From Candidatus Limnocylindrales bacterium (lineage in GTDB: Bacteria; Desulfobacterota; Binatia; UBA1149; CAITLU01): a stretch of DNA of 64,000 nt. Positions 1-8,795 of the stretch are shown piece by piece. The position numbers and the translations under genes were made by a program. Numbering within the stretch: position 1 is the first letter of the stretch; each line of letters begins with the position of its first letter. The stretch covers positions 62,001 through 126,000 of the forward strand of contig DATNBU010000028.1 in NCBI GenBank assembly GCA_035571835.1. Direction: 5' to 3'. Under the pieces are notes generated by a model. That model did no database searches. It was not told the DNA's origin and worked only from the letters and a program-made list of their open reading frames with translations.

Positions 1-746
1 GCGTTCGCAACCGGATTGAGACTGAGCGGAGCGCTCCACGTTGCACCGTTGTCCGTGCTGCGCACGACCTCCGCATTGCCGTAGCCCGAGCTTACGACCC
101 AGACACCGCTTCCGTCGGTTGCCAGGTGCGGAAACGTGTCGTAGCGGGAGTCGGTTGCAGCATCGGAATGAAGCGGTGCAGCGCTCGACCACGTGTCGCC
201 GCCGTCGGTGGAACGCGAGAACAGGATGTCACCATCCTGGCCGATCGTGTTTCCAAGAGCGGACTCGGTCCTCCAGACGACGATCCACGTTCCGGCACGA
301 TCCGTTGCGATGCGTGGGAAGGTGTTCCCGCCGTCGAAAGAGGCGAAGATGTCCTGTGGCGCGCTCCATGTGGCGGCGTTGTCTGTCGACGTCATGACGA
401 CGACGTAGGACTGGCTCCTGATGTCAGCGACGATCCACTTGCCCGAGCCGTCGGTGGCTATCGATGCGCCAGAGTTCGAGTCCATCAGCTTCTGGCGGTG
501 ACTCCAGGTCTGTCCGTCATCGAGCGATCGCGAGATTTCGGTGGCGAATCCCGGGTCGGCCGTCGTATTCCAGACCGTAACCCACGTTGCGTTCCCGTCG
601 GTCGCGATCTGCGGCGAGTACTCGTACGCCGGCCCCTGCGGGCCAAGCGCCTTCGACTGACCGAAATCCGTCCCGGCACGAGCCGAGCCGGGCGTAAAGG
701 ACGCTGCGAGCAAGACGATTGCGCAGAGGGCAGCCGGGTTCCGCAT
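1..746 (-). CDS. secreted BNR-repeat (sialidase-fold) protein, 3' part beyond window
   Basis: The minus strand is open from an ATG at 746 to the window edge, so only the N-terminal ~248 residues are visible. A clear signal peptide (MRNPAALCAIVLLAASF, cleavage after ARA near residue 24) is followed by repeats containing S-T-D-x-G-x-T-W Asp-box motifs alternating with ATDG-x-G-x-W segments, seen at least four times. This is the BNR/sialidase six-bladed propeller pattern found in exported glycosidases and in non-enzymatic binding proteins. No catalytic residues can be assigned from the fragment, so enzymatic activity is not claimed. It is transcribed away from the GT2 gene upstream of it, on the same strand. 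Confidence 0.8.
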   Translation of the reverse strand, partial: MRNPAALCAIVLLAASFTPGSARAGTDFGQSKALGPQGPAYEYSPQIATDGNATWVTVWNTTADPGFATEISRSLDDGQTWSHRQKLMDSNSGASIATDGSGKWIVADIRSQSYVVVMTSTDNAATWSAPQDIFASFDGGNTFPRIATDRAGTWIVVWRTESALGNTIGQDGDILFSRSTDGGDTWSSAAPLHSDAATDSRYDTFPHLATDGSGVWVVSSGYGNAEVVRSTDNGATWSAPLSLNPVAN

Positions 747-870
747 GGATTCTCCTGTTGACGGCGGGCCGATCCGCCCGGCGCGATGGCGGGGTTGATA
801 CCATCCTTTACGACGACAAGTCGAGATGCGTTCGCGGGGCGTGTTCCAGCCTGCGGCAAGAACAGAAGCG

Positions 871-1923
871 TCATCCGCCGTGAGCAGCGGCAGGTCCATC
901 GCGCTCGCCGCGAGGCGCAGTGCTTGGCGCAACGATCCCGATGCGCGGCGGCGTGAGCGGAGCGGCAGGAACCGAAAGAATGTCGTAGATCATCGCCTGC
1001 ACGATCCCGAAAAGACCGGCCGCCGTGGTAAACGCCGCGACCATCACGGTTCCCGCCGTAGCCGGCACGCCGTGCATCGACGAAACGATCCAGGCGCGCA
1101 CACCGAACAGGATTCCGAAAACCGCAAGCGGAATGCCGATCGCGAGCAGCAGCGACACGGCGGAAAAATCCAGCACGACGTAGCGAACCCACAGCCGCCG
1201 CAGGAACACACGCGCGTGCTTTACGGCAAATTCTAGGAGACTGCGCGCGACGGAAAGATGGCTCGATTCGCCGGCGTAACGCGCCGGGATCGCCACATCG
1301 ACCGTCACGGCGCGAGCCAGCGAAAGCTCGCCCAGCATGCTCGATTCAAAGAAGAAGCCGTCGTCGAGCTCGTCGAAGTCGATCGCCGTGAGCGCTTCGC
1401 GCGAGATCGCCGTGTAGCCGTTGGTCGGATCGAGAAGGTTCCAGTAGCCGGTCGAAAGCTTCGAGATCAGCGACAGCGCCGCATTGCCCGCGAGGCGGAC
1501 GGCCGGCATCGCGCGGATCTCGCGCGAATGTACGAAACGGTTTCCTTTGGCGTAGTCCGCCCGTCCGAGTGCGACCGGCAGAATGAGCGACGCGAGCGCC
1601 GAAGGATCCATCTGGCCGTCGGCGTCCATCTTGGCGACGATGGCGGCGCCGTCTTCGAGTGCGCGCGCATAGCCGCTGCGCATCGCGCGGCCGACGCCGC
1701 GATTCTGCATGTGATCGATGCGCACGATGCGCGGATCCGCCGATGCGGCCTCGACGACCGCTGGCGCGGTGCCGTCGGTCGCACCGTCGATCACGACGTA
1801 GATGCGGCGGACGAACGAAGGGATGGTCGCGAGCGTGTCGCGGATCCGGTCCTCGGCCTGGTAGGCCGGCACGACCACCGCGATCGGGATTCCGGCGAGA
1901 GCTTCTTCGCGCGGGTCGCTCAA
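871..1923 (-). CDS. GT2-family glycosyltransferase with C-terminal membrane anchor
   Basis: The 350-residue protein has the GT-A fold of dolichyl/undecaprenyl-phosphate sugar transferases. It shows an N-terminal VVVPAYQAEDRI strand, a VIDGATDGT loop, and the nucleotide-sugar/metal motif DADGQMD near residue 100. Two hydrophobic segments in the last third (about residues 245-320) are typical of DPM1/GtrB-like enzymes that load a sugar onto a polyprenyl carrier in the cytoplasmic membrane. The only usable start is TTG at 1923; no ATG or GTG lies upstream in frame before a stop. The start follows a run of eight T residues and has no Shine-Dalgarno sequence, so translation may be weak. Sugar and acceptor are unknown. 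Confidence 0.85.
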   Translation of the reverse strand: MSDPREEALAGIPIAVVVPAYQAEDRIRDTLATIPSFVRRIYVVIDGATDGTAPAVVEAASADPRIVRIDHMQNRGVGRAMRSGYARALEDGAAIVAKMDADGQMDPSALASLILPVALGRADYAKGNRFVHSREIRAMPAVRLAGNAALSLISKLSTGYWNLLDPTNGYTAISREALTAIDFDELDDGFFFESSMLGELSLARAVTVDVAIPARYAGESSHLSVARSLLEFAVKHARVFLRRLWVRYVVLDFSAVSLLLAIGIPLAVFGILFGVRAWIVSSMHGVPATAGTVMVAAFTTAAGLFGIVQAMIYDILSVPAAPLTPPRIGIVAPSTAPRGERDGPAAAHGG

Positions 1924-1938
1924 AAAAAATCGCGGAAA

Positions 1939-1968
1939 GACAGGGAAATTTTAAATGTACCTGTCCCC
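1939..1968 (-). repeat. GGGGACAG-family palindrome, copy A
   Basis: On the minus strand the sequence after the alcohol dehydrogenase stop codon (TAA at 1973-1971) runs AAGGGGACAGGTACATTT and closes with CCCTGTC, giving inverted GACAGG/CCTGTC arms around an AT-rich centre. A T8 tract follows at 1929-1922. It could serve as a terminator, but the same motif recurs at 43324 and 54447, so it is listed as a dispersed repeat. Confidence 0.65.
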
Positions 1969-1970
1969 TT

Positions 1971-3062
1971 TTAGTCGTGGATGACGACCGAGCGGATCGA
2001 ATCGCCTTTGGACATCTCGACGAACGCCTCGTTGATCTCGCCGATCTTGATGCGGCGCGAGACCATGCCGGCAAGATCGAGATCGCCGGACTTGGCGAAA
2101 TTGATGAACTTGACGAAATCCTCGCGGCAGTCGGCCGAGCCGTAGATCGTGCCGATGATGCTCTTGTTCTGCAGCGGGATCATTCCGGCCGGCACCGAGA
2201 CTTCGTCCATGATGCTCGGCACGCCGACCCAGCAGCACGCGCCGCCGGGGCGCGTCATGTCGAGCGCCTGGCGCTGCAGCTTGGTGTGGCCGACGACTTC
2301 GAATGCGAAGTCGGCGCCGCGCCCTTCGGTCAGCCCCTGCACGAAACCGACGGGATCGGACACGGCCGGATCACACGTATCGGTGGCACCGAACTTCGTG
2401 GCGGTAGCCCGCTTCGCCTCGTTGAGATCGATCGCGATGATGCGGGCCGCGCCGGCAATGCGCGCGCCCTGAATCACCGACTGTCCGACGCCTCCGCAAC
2501 CGATCACGGCAACCGTCGAGCCTTTGGTGACCTTCGCGGCATTGAGCGCCGCGCCGACTCCGGTCGTCACGCCGCAGCCAACGAGGCAGGCCTGGTCGAG
2601 CGGAAAGTCCGACGGCACCTTGACGAGCGCCGCTTCGTGCACGATGGCTTCCTCCGAGAACGTCGCCAGACCGCCGACGGCTCCGAACATGCGGCTGCCG
2701 TCGCTGCGCGCGAACGGGAAGCGGCTCATGCCGATCTGCTGGCCGCGCTCGCAGACAAACGGCTGGCCGTGGGTGCAGAAGAAACATTCGCCGCAGATCG
2801 GCACGAAGTTGCCGATCACGTGATCACCGGCCTTGAGCCCGGTCTTGCTCTCGACGGCGGAGACGACGATGCCCGCGCCCTCGTGTCCGAGAATGCTGCC
2901 CGGCGGGATCGGCAGCTTGCCTTCCCAGATCGACAGGTCGGAGTGGCAGACGCCGCTCGCCGACCATTTCACGTGCACTTCTCCGGGCTGGGAAGGTGCA
3001 TCGAGGGTGATCTCTTCGACGGGCATCGGTTCGTGGTTTGCGGTGAAAATGCAGGCTTTCAT
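1971..3062 (-). CDS. zinc-dependent alcohol dehydrogenase (MDR superfamily, class III-like)
   Basis: The 363-residue protein is a medium-chain dehydrogenase/reductase that oxidises alcohols or aldehyde adducts with NAD(H). Catalytic-zinc residues are Cys39, the GHE at 59-61 and probably Cys163 in the VGCGVTTG motif. The structural zinc site is complete (Cys90, Cys93, Cys96, Cys104). The Rossmann motif GCGGVG lies at 188-193. The GCGVTTG segment resembles class III (glutathione-dependent formaldehyde) and mycothiol/NDMA-dependent enzymes. The substrate cannot be decided from sequence. The gene is divergent from the histidine kinase genes; about 110 bases separate the start codons. Confidence 0.9.
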   Translation of the reverse strand: MKACIFTANHEPMPVEEITLDAPSQPGEVHVKWSASGVCHSDLSIWEGKLPIPPGSILGHEGAGIVVSAVESKTGLKAGDHVIGNFVPICGECFFCTHGQPFVCERGQQIGMSRFPFARSDGSRMFGAVGGLATFSEEAIVHEAALVKVPSDFPLDQACLVGCGVTTGVGAALNAAKVTKGSTVAVIGCGGVGQSVIQGARIAGAARIIAIDLNEAKRATATKFGATDTCDPAVSDPVGFVQGLTEGRGADFAFEVVGHTKLQRQALDMTRPGGACCWVGVPSIMDEVSVPAGMIPLQNKSIIGTIYGSADCREDFVKFINFAKSGDLDLAGMVSRRIKIGEINEAFVEMSKGDSIRSVVIHD

Positions 3063-3172
3063 GGGCGGCTAGATACCGAACGTCCGTTGCAAAGGGAAAC
3101 CTTTCGCCGCTTGCCGAAATGCCGCAAAACCTTGGACGGAACCGCGGGCGAGGGCTATTGTCCGGGGTCCCG

Positions 3173-5485
3173 ATGACCGTCGAAACCCTCCAGGCGTCCG
3201 ACACTCCGGTCGAGCCCGCAACCGATGCCTCCGGGCGCGACTTCGACAGCCTCGAGGCGCGCTTCGAACGGCACACGCTGATGACCGCGCTGGCAACGCG
3301 CTTCATCTCGGTTCCGACCGACCAGATTCCGGCTGCCGTCGAAGACGCAATGTCGGCGATCGGTCGTTACGCCGGCGTCGACCGGGTGGCGCTCGTGATG
3401 TTCGACGACAAATACGAGCGCTGGTCGATCGAGCACGACTGGCATGCGCCCGGGCTGTGGTCGCTCAAGGGCCTTGTCGAGCACGTCTCGCCGTTTCGCT
3501 GGGGCCTTCCGCAGATCATCGCGGGCTCGCCGGTCGAGGTGATACGCCCGGACTTGCTTCCGCGGCTCGCGGCCAATGAGGCTCTGCTGCTGCGCGGGCT
3601 CGGCCTCGGCGCCGCGATCCTTCTTCCGGTCTACCGCAAGGAGCGCGTGATCGGCTTTGCGTCGATGTCGACGACCCGGCCGCGCACGAACGCGTGGCCG
3701 AAAGCGCTCTATGAGCTGCTCGAGCTTCCCGCGCGCATGATGGTCCATGCGCTCGACAGGACCGGGGCCGAGCAGCGGCTGCGCGAAAGCCAGGCGCGCT
3801 GGAAAAGCCTATGCGACAGCAACGTGGTCGGCGTGCTGTCGATGCGTCGCAGCGACGGCACCATCGTCGATGCCAACGAAGCCGCACTTCGCCTTCTCGG
3901 CCGGACGCGCGACGACCTGGCCGACGGAATTCCGTGGAAAGAGACCACGCCGAAAGAAGAGCGCAAGAACGACACCCGCATGCTCGGCATTCTCGAGCGC
4001 ACGGGGCGCGTGATGCCGTGGGAACGCCAGGTCGAGCGCCCGGACGGAAGCAAGGTGCCGGTGCTCTGTTCGCTGACGTCGCTCGCGCCGCAGTCCGACG
4101 AGATGCTGTCGGTGGCCATCGACCTGAGCTCGCGCCAGCGGCTGACCGACGAGCTTCGCCGCCGCGACGACATCGACCGGCTTCACGGCGAGCTCTCGCG
4201 CCGGCTGCTGACCCTTGCGGCGGAAAAAATCGAGGAGGCGGTCGTCGAGGCCCTGGGCGACGTCGCGCGTCGCTTCCAGTTCGACGGCGTGGTCATTTTC
4301 GACGTGGACGCGAACGTCGAGACCGCGTCGCGGCGTGCGTGGTGGAGCCGCGAATCGATCCGGCAGACACCCGAAGCGCGCATCTCGCTGGCCGACCGGC
4401 CATGGTGGCGCGAGCGGCTTCGCGCCGGGCGCACGACTTACCTTGCCGACATCGAAACCCTGCCGGAGAACGCGTCCGGCGAGCGCGCCGCGATGGAGCG
4501 CTTCGGCCTGCAGTCGTGCATCAGCGTTCCGCTGCTTCCGGGCGGCACGATGCGCGGATTCATCCTGTTCTTCTGCACACGCCGCATGAGCATTGCCGAC
4601 GACCTGCTGGCAACGCTGAGAGTCTTCGGCGACATCGTCGCAAATGCGCTCGAGAGGCGCCGTCTCGACCAGGAAATCGCCGGCGCTGCCGCAACGATGG
4701 AATGGCGGGTCGAGCTTCGCCGAACGCAGCTCGAAGCCAGCAACGCCGAGCTCGAGGCGTTTGCGTACTCGGTCTCGCACGATCTTCGCGCACCGCTGCG
4801 CACGATCGACGGCATGTCGCAGGTGCTGCGCGAGGACTTCGCCGGCGAGCTGCGCGAAGACGCGATCCGGCTTCTGGCACGCATCCAGGTCGCGACCCGG
4901 CGCATGGCTCATCTGATCGACGGCCTGCTCCAGCTGTCGCGCGTCGTGCGCACGTCGATGGTGTGGAACGAAGTGACGGTGTCCGACATCGCCGAAGGCA
5001 TCGCCGACGATCTCCGGCGCCGCGATCCCGAGCGCAATGTCGTCGTGAAGATTGCCCCGGACATCCGCATCACCGGCCACCCGAACCTCATCGCGATCGC
5101 GCTGACCCAGCTTCTCGACAACGCGTTCAAGTTCACGGCGCTGCGCGAGCAGGCAATCATTGAGCTCGATGCCACCGCCCGTGACGGGCAGACGCTCGTT
5201 TGCGTGCGCGACAACGGCGTCGGCTTCGACCCGGAGTTTGCCGAGAAGCTCTTCGGTGCGTTCCAGCGCCTGCACAACATGGAAGAGTTCGAGGGGCACG
5301 GCATCGGCCTTGCCATGGTCGAACGGGTCGTCCGCATGCACGACGGCAAGGCATGGGCCGACGGCGTTCCGGACAAAGGCGCGACGATCTGGCTCTCTTT
5401 TCCGCATCGTCCGCATGGTTCGAACGGTCCGCATGGCTCCGCTGGCACGCATGCGGCCGGCCCGCATGCCAAGGCTCGCCCGTGA
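3173..5485 (+). CDS. sensor histidine kinase, GAF-PAS-GAF-HisKA-HATPase
   Basis: A soluble 770-residue kinase with no obvious membrane segment. A GAF-like domain spans roughly residues 20-180, a PAS domain 200-330, a second GAF 340-500, the dimerisation/phosphoacceptor helix holds SVSHDLRAPL with the phosphorylated His near 536, and a HATPase domain contains DNAFKFTA, DNGVGFD and GHGIGLAMV. The kinase core is of the bacteriophytochrome-associated HisKA class. ATG at 3173 was preferred; an in-frame ATG at 3119 would add 18 arginine-rich residues. The C-terminus ends in a His/Gly/Pro-rich tail. Its TGA overlaps the GTG of the next, paralogous kinase, so the two are probably translationally coupled. 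Ligands of the sensor domains are unknown. Confidence 0.9.
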   Translation: MTVETLQASDTPVEPATDASGRDFDSLEARFERHTLMTALATRFISVPTDQIPAAVEDAMSAIGRYAGVDRVALVMFDDKYERWSIEHDWHAPGLWSLKGLVEHVSPFRWGLPQIIAGSPVEVIRPDLLPRLAANEALLLRGLGLGAAILLPVYRKERVIGFASMSTTRPRTNAWPKALYELLELPARMMVHALDRTGAEQRLRESQARWKSLCDSNVVGVLSMRRSDGTIVDANEAALRLLGRTRDDLADGIPWKETTPKEERKNDTRMLGILERTGRVMPWERQVERPDGSKVPVLCSLTSLAPQSDEMLSVAIDLSSRQRLTDELRRRDDIDRLHGELSRRLLTLAAEKIEEAVVEALGDVARRFQFDGVVIFDVDANVETASRRAWWSRESIRQTPEARISLADRPWWRERLRAGRTTYLADIETLPENASGERAAMERFGLQSCISVPLLPGGTMRGFILFFCTRRMSIADDLLATLRVFGDIVANALERRRLDQEIAGAAATMEWRVELRRTQLEASNAELEAFAYSVSHDLRAPLRTIDGMSQVLREDFAGELREDAIRLLARIQVATRRMAHLIDGLLQLSRVVRTSMVWNEVTVSDIAEGIADDLRRRDPERNVVVKIAPDIRITGHPNLIAIALTQLLDNAFKFTALREQAIIELDATARDGQTLVCVRDNGVGFDPEFAEKLFGAFQRLHNMEEFEGHGIGLAMVERVVRMHDGKAWADGVPDKGATIWLSFPHRPHGSNGPHGSAGTHAAGPHAKARP

Positions 5486-7767
5486 GCATTGCCGGCAGCG
5501 CGAACGGAGCGGCGGCCGGCGGCGACGTGCTTGCCGCTGCGCGGGCGCACGTTGCGGCAGTGCTCGCCCGCACGGTCGGCGACGACGACGCGCGCGATCG
5601 GCAGGTACGTTTCCAGGAGCTGACCGCCGGCCTCGCGACCGACTTCATCGGACTTGCCGGAACCGAGCTCGACAATGCGCTCGCGCGCACGCTCGAGCGC
5701 ATCGCCACTTTCGCCGGTGCCGAGCGTGCGCTTCTCGCACGGCTCGAAATGCCGGGCGAAAAACTGCTGGTGACGCACGAATGGTCCAAGGGTGCTCCCG
5801 CCAGCGTGCTCCGCAACATCCATGGCACCAGGGCGATGCAGTGGTCGATGGCGGAGCTGCGCAAGGGGCGCGTGCTCCACTACGAAGATCCCGCCGAGCT
5901 TCCGCCCGAGGCCGTCGAAGAGCGTCTCGGCTGGGACCTGTTCGGCCTCGAATCGATTCTCGCGGTACCGGTGCGAAGCCAGCGCGGCGAGCTGCTCGGC
6001 TTTGCCGTCTTCGTCACCGCGACGCGTAAAGCCGGCTGGCGCGACGAGGACATGCGGCTGTTCGATCTTGCGGCCGAGATGCTGCGCAGCGCGTTCGAGC
6101 AGCAGTCGCTTCGCGCCGAGCTCGAGCGCAGCGAGCTGCGCCTGAGCAAGCTTCTCGAATCGGGCGCAATCGGAATTCTCTCGGTCGATAACGACGGCCG
6201 GATCTGGGAAGCCAACGACGGCGCGCTCCAGGTCATCGGAGCGTCGCGCGACGATCTCGAAGCCGGGCGCCTGCGCTGGGATTCGCTTACCCCTGCCGAA
6301 TTTCTGCCGATGACGCAGAGCGCGTTCGAGCAGGTCGAGCGCGCCGGATGCAGCACGCCCTGGGAGCAGGACATCTACCGGCCCGACGGCTCGCGCGTGT
6401 CGATCCTGATCTGCATCGCGCGCATCGACGAGACGCCCGACCACTTCCTCGTCTACGCCGTCGACATCACTGTCGACAAACAGGCCAAGCGCGAGCTCGC
6501 GCTTCGCCACCGGCTTGCGCGCCTCGTTACGCTGTTCTCGACGCGGCTGATCGCCGTCGCGCCGCAGGCGATCCACGAGACGATCCAGGATGCGCTGCGC
6601 GAAACCGCGGGCGTGCTCGGCATCGACCGCTGCAGCGTCTGGATCGACATCGACGGCGAAGACGGGCTGTCGCGCTGCACGAACGTATGGGACCGGGTCA
6701 ACAAGCGCCCCCAGATCGACCGGATCCCGCTCTTCAACCGCTACGAGTTTCCGATCTGGGACGAGGATTTCCACCGGCGGCGACCGATGATCGTGCGCGA
6801 CGTCAAGGCGGACTTCGGCGAAGGTGCACCCGAGCGCCGCTTCCTCGAAATGAACGGTGTCCGCTCCGGCGTGGCCGTTTCGCTGATCGGCAGCGAGAGC
6901 TCGATCGGCTTCGTCACGTTCGCAAGCAACGACGTCGTCGAATGGTCGGAGACTACCGTGTCGCTGCTGTGCGTGATCGGCGAGATCTTCGCCGCCGCAA
7001 TCCTGCGCGGCCGCACCGAAGAGCGCCAGCAGAAAGTTCACGCCGAGCTCGAGCACCAGATCGCAGAACGGACCACCCAGCTCGCCAGCGCCAACCGCGA
7101 GCTCGAATCGTTCAGCTATGCGGTCTCGCACGACCTGCGCGCGCCGCTTCGCAGCGTGGATGGATTCAGCCGGATCCTCGTCGAGGATCACGCCGAAGGG
7201 CTCTCGGACGGAGCGCGGACCATCATCGAGCGCATCCGCGTGACGAGCCAGAAGATGGGCGACCTCATCGATGCGCTGCTCCGGCTGTCGCGCATCACGC
7301 GGCTCGAGCCGCAGTTCGAAGAGACCGACCTCAGCGCGATCGTGCACGAGCTCGCGCTGTCGCTGGCGACGGCCGAACCGGAACGCCGCGTCGAGTTCGT
7401 CATTCGCGAGGGGGTTCTCGTCGACGGCGAGCCGCGGCTGCTCGCCGCACTGATCGACAATCTGCTGCGCAACGCGTGGAAATTCACCGCATCGCGAACA
7501 CGCGCGCGCATCGAATTCGGCGTGGACGACTGTCCCGGCGGTCCGGTTTACTTCGTGCGCGACGACGGCATCGGGTTCGAGCCCTCGCAGGCCGAGCGCA
7601 TCTTCATGCCGTTCCAGCGGCTGCACGATCCGCGCGAGTTCGAAGGCCATGGTGTCGGGCTCGCGACCGTCAAGCGCATCGTCGGGATTCATGGAGGTCG
7701 CGTGTCGGCGACCGGCGAGCCTGGCAAGGGCGCGACGGTGCGGTTTACGCTCGGCAAGCGGGCCTGA
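5482..7767 (+). CDS. sensor histidine kinase, paralogue of the upstream kinase
   Basis: The GTG at 5482 overlaps the TGA of the upstream kinase as GTGA, giving a 761-residue protein with the same order of domains: GAF (about 30-200), PAS (220-330, with SVDNDGRIWEANDGA), GAF (340-510), a short coiled segment, HisKA with YAVSHDLRAPL and the phosphoacceptor His at 550, then HATPase with DNLLRNAWKFTA, DDGIGFE and GHGVGLATV. Several long in-frame extensions upstream lie inside the first kinase and are rejected. The shared architecture indicates a tandem duplication followed by sensor divergence. No receiver-domain gene lies next to the pair, so both are orphan kinases as far as the window shows. 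Confidence 0.9.
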   Translation: MSIAGSANGAAAGGDVLAAARAHVAAVLARTVGDDDARDRQVRFQELTAGLATDFIGLAGTELDNALARTLERIATFAGAERALLARLEMPGEKLLVTHEWSKGAPASVLRNIHGTRAMQWSMAELRKGRVLHYEDPAELPPEAVEERLGWDLFGLESILAVPVRSQRGELLGFAVFVTATRKAGWRDEDMRLFDLAAEMLRSAFEQQSLRAELERSELRLSKLLESGAIGILSVDNDGRIWEANDGALQVIGASRDDLEAGRLRWDSLTPAEFLPMTQSAFEQVERAGCSTPWEQDIYRPDGSRVSILICIARIDETPDHFLVYAVDITVDKQAKRELALRHRLARLVTLFSTRLIAVAPQAIHETIQDALRETAGVLGIDRCSVWIDIDGEDGLSRCTNVWDRVNKRPQIDRIPLFNRYEFPIWDEDFHRRRPMIVRDVKADFGEGAPERRFLEMNGVRSGVAVSLIGSESSIGFVTFASNDVVEWSETTVSLLCVIGEIFAAAILRGRTEERQQKVHAELEHQIAERTTQLASANRELESFSYAVSHDLRAPLRSVDGFSRILVEDHAEGLSDGARTIIERIRVTSQKMGDLIDALLRLSRITRLEPQFEETDLSAIVHELALSLATAEPERRVEFVIREGVLVDGEPRLLAALIDNLLRNAWKFTASRTRARIEFGVDDCPGGPVYFVRDDGIGFEPSQAERIFMPFQRLHDPREFEGHGVGLATVKRIVGIHGGRVSATGEPGKGATVRFTLGKRA

Positions 7768-7773
7768 CGGCCG

Positions 7774-8640
7774 CTAGAGCCTCGCGATCACGTCGTCCGC
7801 GAACCGCCGCAGCGTATCGATCTTCTCCTGCAGCGGAACATCGTCTTCTCCGACATACGGATTTCGGAACCCGACAATGGCATCGGTGATGCCCTGGTCG
7901 CGGAGCTTTTTCGCGCCGTCGAGCGTGTACGCGTCGAACGAGATCACGTGAATCTCGAACGGCTTCTTGTCGGTGCCGGCCTCACGCCGCAAGTCGGCGA
8001 GCTGCGCGAGCAGAGCGTCGAGATTGTCGGAGCCGCCGCCGTGCATCCATCCGTCGCCGGTGCGCGCCGCGCGGCGCAGCGCCGCTTCGGAATGTCCGCC
8101 GATCAGGATCGGCACGGGCTTTTCCGGAACGGGACACATCTTGATGCTCGGAATGTCGAAGTGCTTGCCGTGGAATTCGAAATACTGGCCGGTCATCAGG
8201 CCGCGGATGATCTCGATCATCTCGTCCATGCGCCGGCCGCGGTCTTTCCACGGCGTACCGGTGATCGCGAAGTCTTCCGGCCACGGGCTGCTTCCGACGC
8301 CGAACGCGACGCGTCCGCCGGTGAGCGCGGCGACCGAGCTGAGCTGCTTGGCGACGTGCACCGGATGGCGGATCGGCAGCTTGACGACGAACGTGGTCGT
8401 GCGAAGGCGCGTCGTCACCGCGCCGATTGCCGCCATCAGCGTGAACGGCTCGATGAACGGCTTGCCGTCGAGAAAGCGGCGGTCGCCGTCGGGCGTGTAC
8501 GGATACTTCGAATCGGAATGCTCGGGGTACGCGATGCTGTCGGGCACCACGAACGACGACCATCCGGATTCGTCGCACGCCCTGGCAAGCGGAAGGAGCT
8601 GCATGGGATCGCACATGGACTCGGCGTAGGTGAAGCGCAT
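7774..8640 (-). CDS. LLM-class F420-dependent oxidoreductase
   Basis: The 288-residue protein has the luciferase-like monooxygenase TIM-barrel pattern of the actinobacterial-type F420 enzymes. Visible segments are SSFVVPDSIAYPEHS near the N-terminus, TTFVVKLPIRHPVHVAKQ, GRVAFGVGSSPWPEDF, and the late PVPILIGGHSEAALRRAAR loop that contacts the cofactor phosphate. Members transfer hydride with F420 (or FMN in some branches) to varied substrates. The substrate is unknown. It ends six bases past the end of the convergent kinase gene. A second possible F420 protein lies at 53199-53630. Confidence 0.85.
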   Translation of the reverse strand: MRFTYAESMCDPMQLLPLARACDESGWSSFVVPDSIAYPEHSDSKYPYTPDGDRRFLDGKPFIEPFTLMAAIGAVTTRLRTTTFVVKLPIRHPVHVAKQLSSVAALTGGRVAFGVGSSPWPEDFAITGTPWKDRGRRMDEMIEIIRGLMTGQYFEFHGKHFDIPSIKMCPVPEKPVPILIGGHSEAALRRAARTGDGWMHGGGSDNLDALLAQLADLRREAGTDKKPFEIHVISFDAYTLDGAKKLRDQGITDAIVGFRNPYVGEDDVPLQEKIDTLRRFADDVIARL

Positions 8641-8795
8641 CGGGCCCTTCTATCGTCGCACGTCATTCTTGCAAAAGTCGCACGGCCGGGGCCGGGGACC
8701 CCGCGCAGGCCGGCGCTTCGCCCAGGCCGCGAATCCGAGTAAGTATCGCCGCAGGCGCACGGGCCGGGCGCTTCGAAGACGGGAGCTCCGCCGCG

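Noticed and set aside
1939..1968. Simple intrinsic terminator of the alcohol dehydrogenase gene
   Set aside because: It may act as one, but the related sequences at 43324 and 54447 show it belongs to a dispersed repeat family, so it is listed as a repeat.
4909..7692. A 927-codon minus-strand open frame opposite the two kinases
   Set aside because: Composition artefact of codon use; both plus-strand kinases are complete with all motifs.
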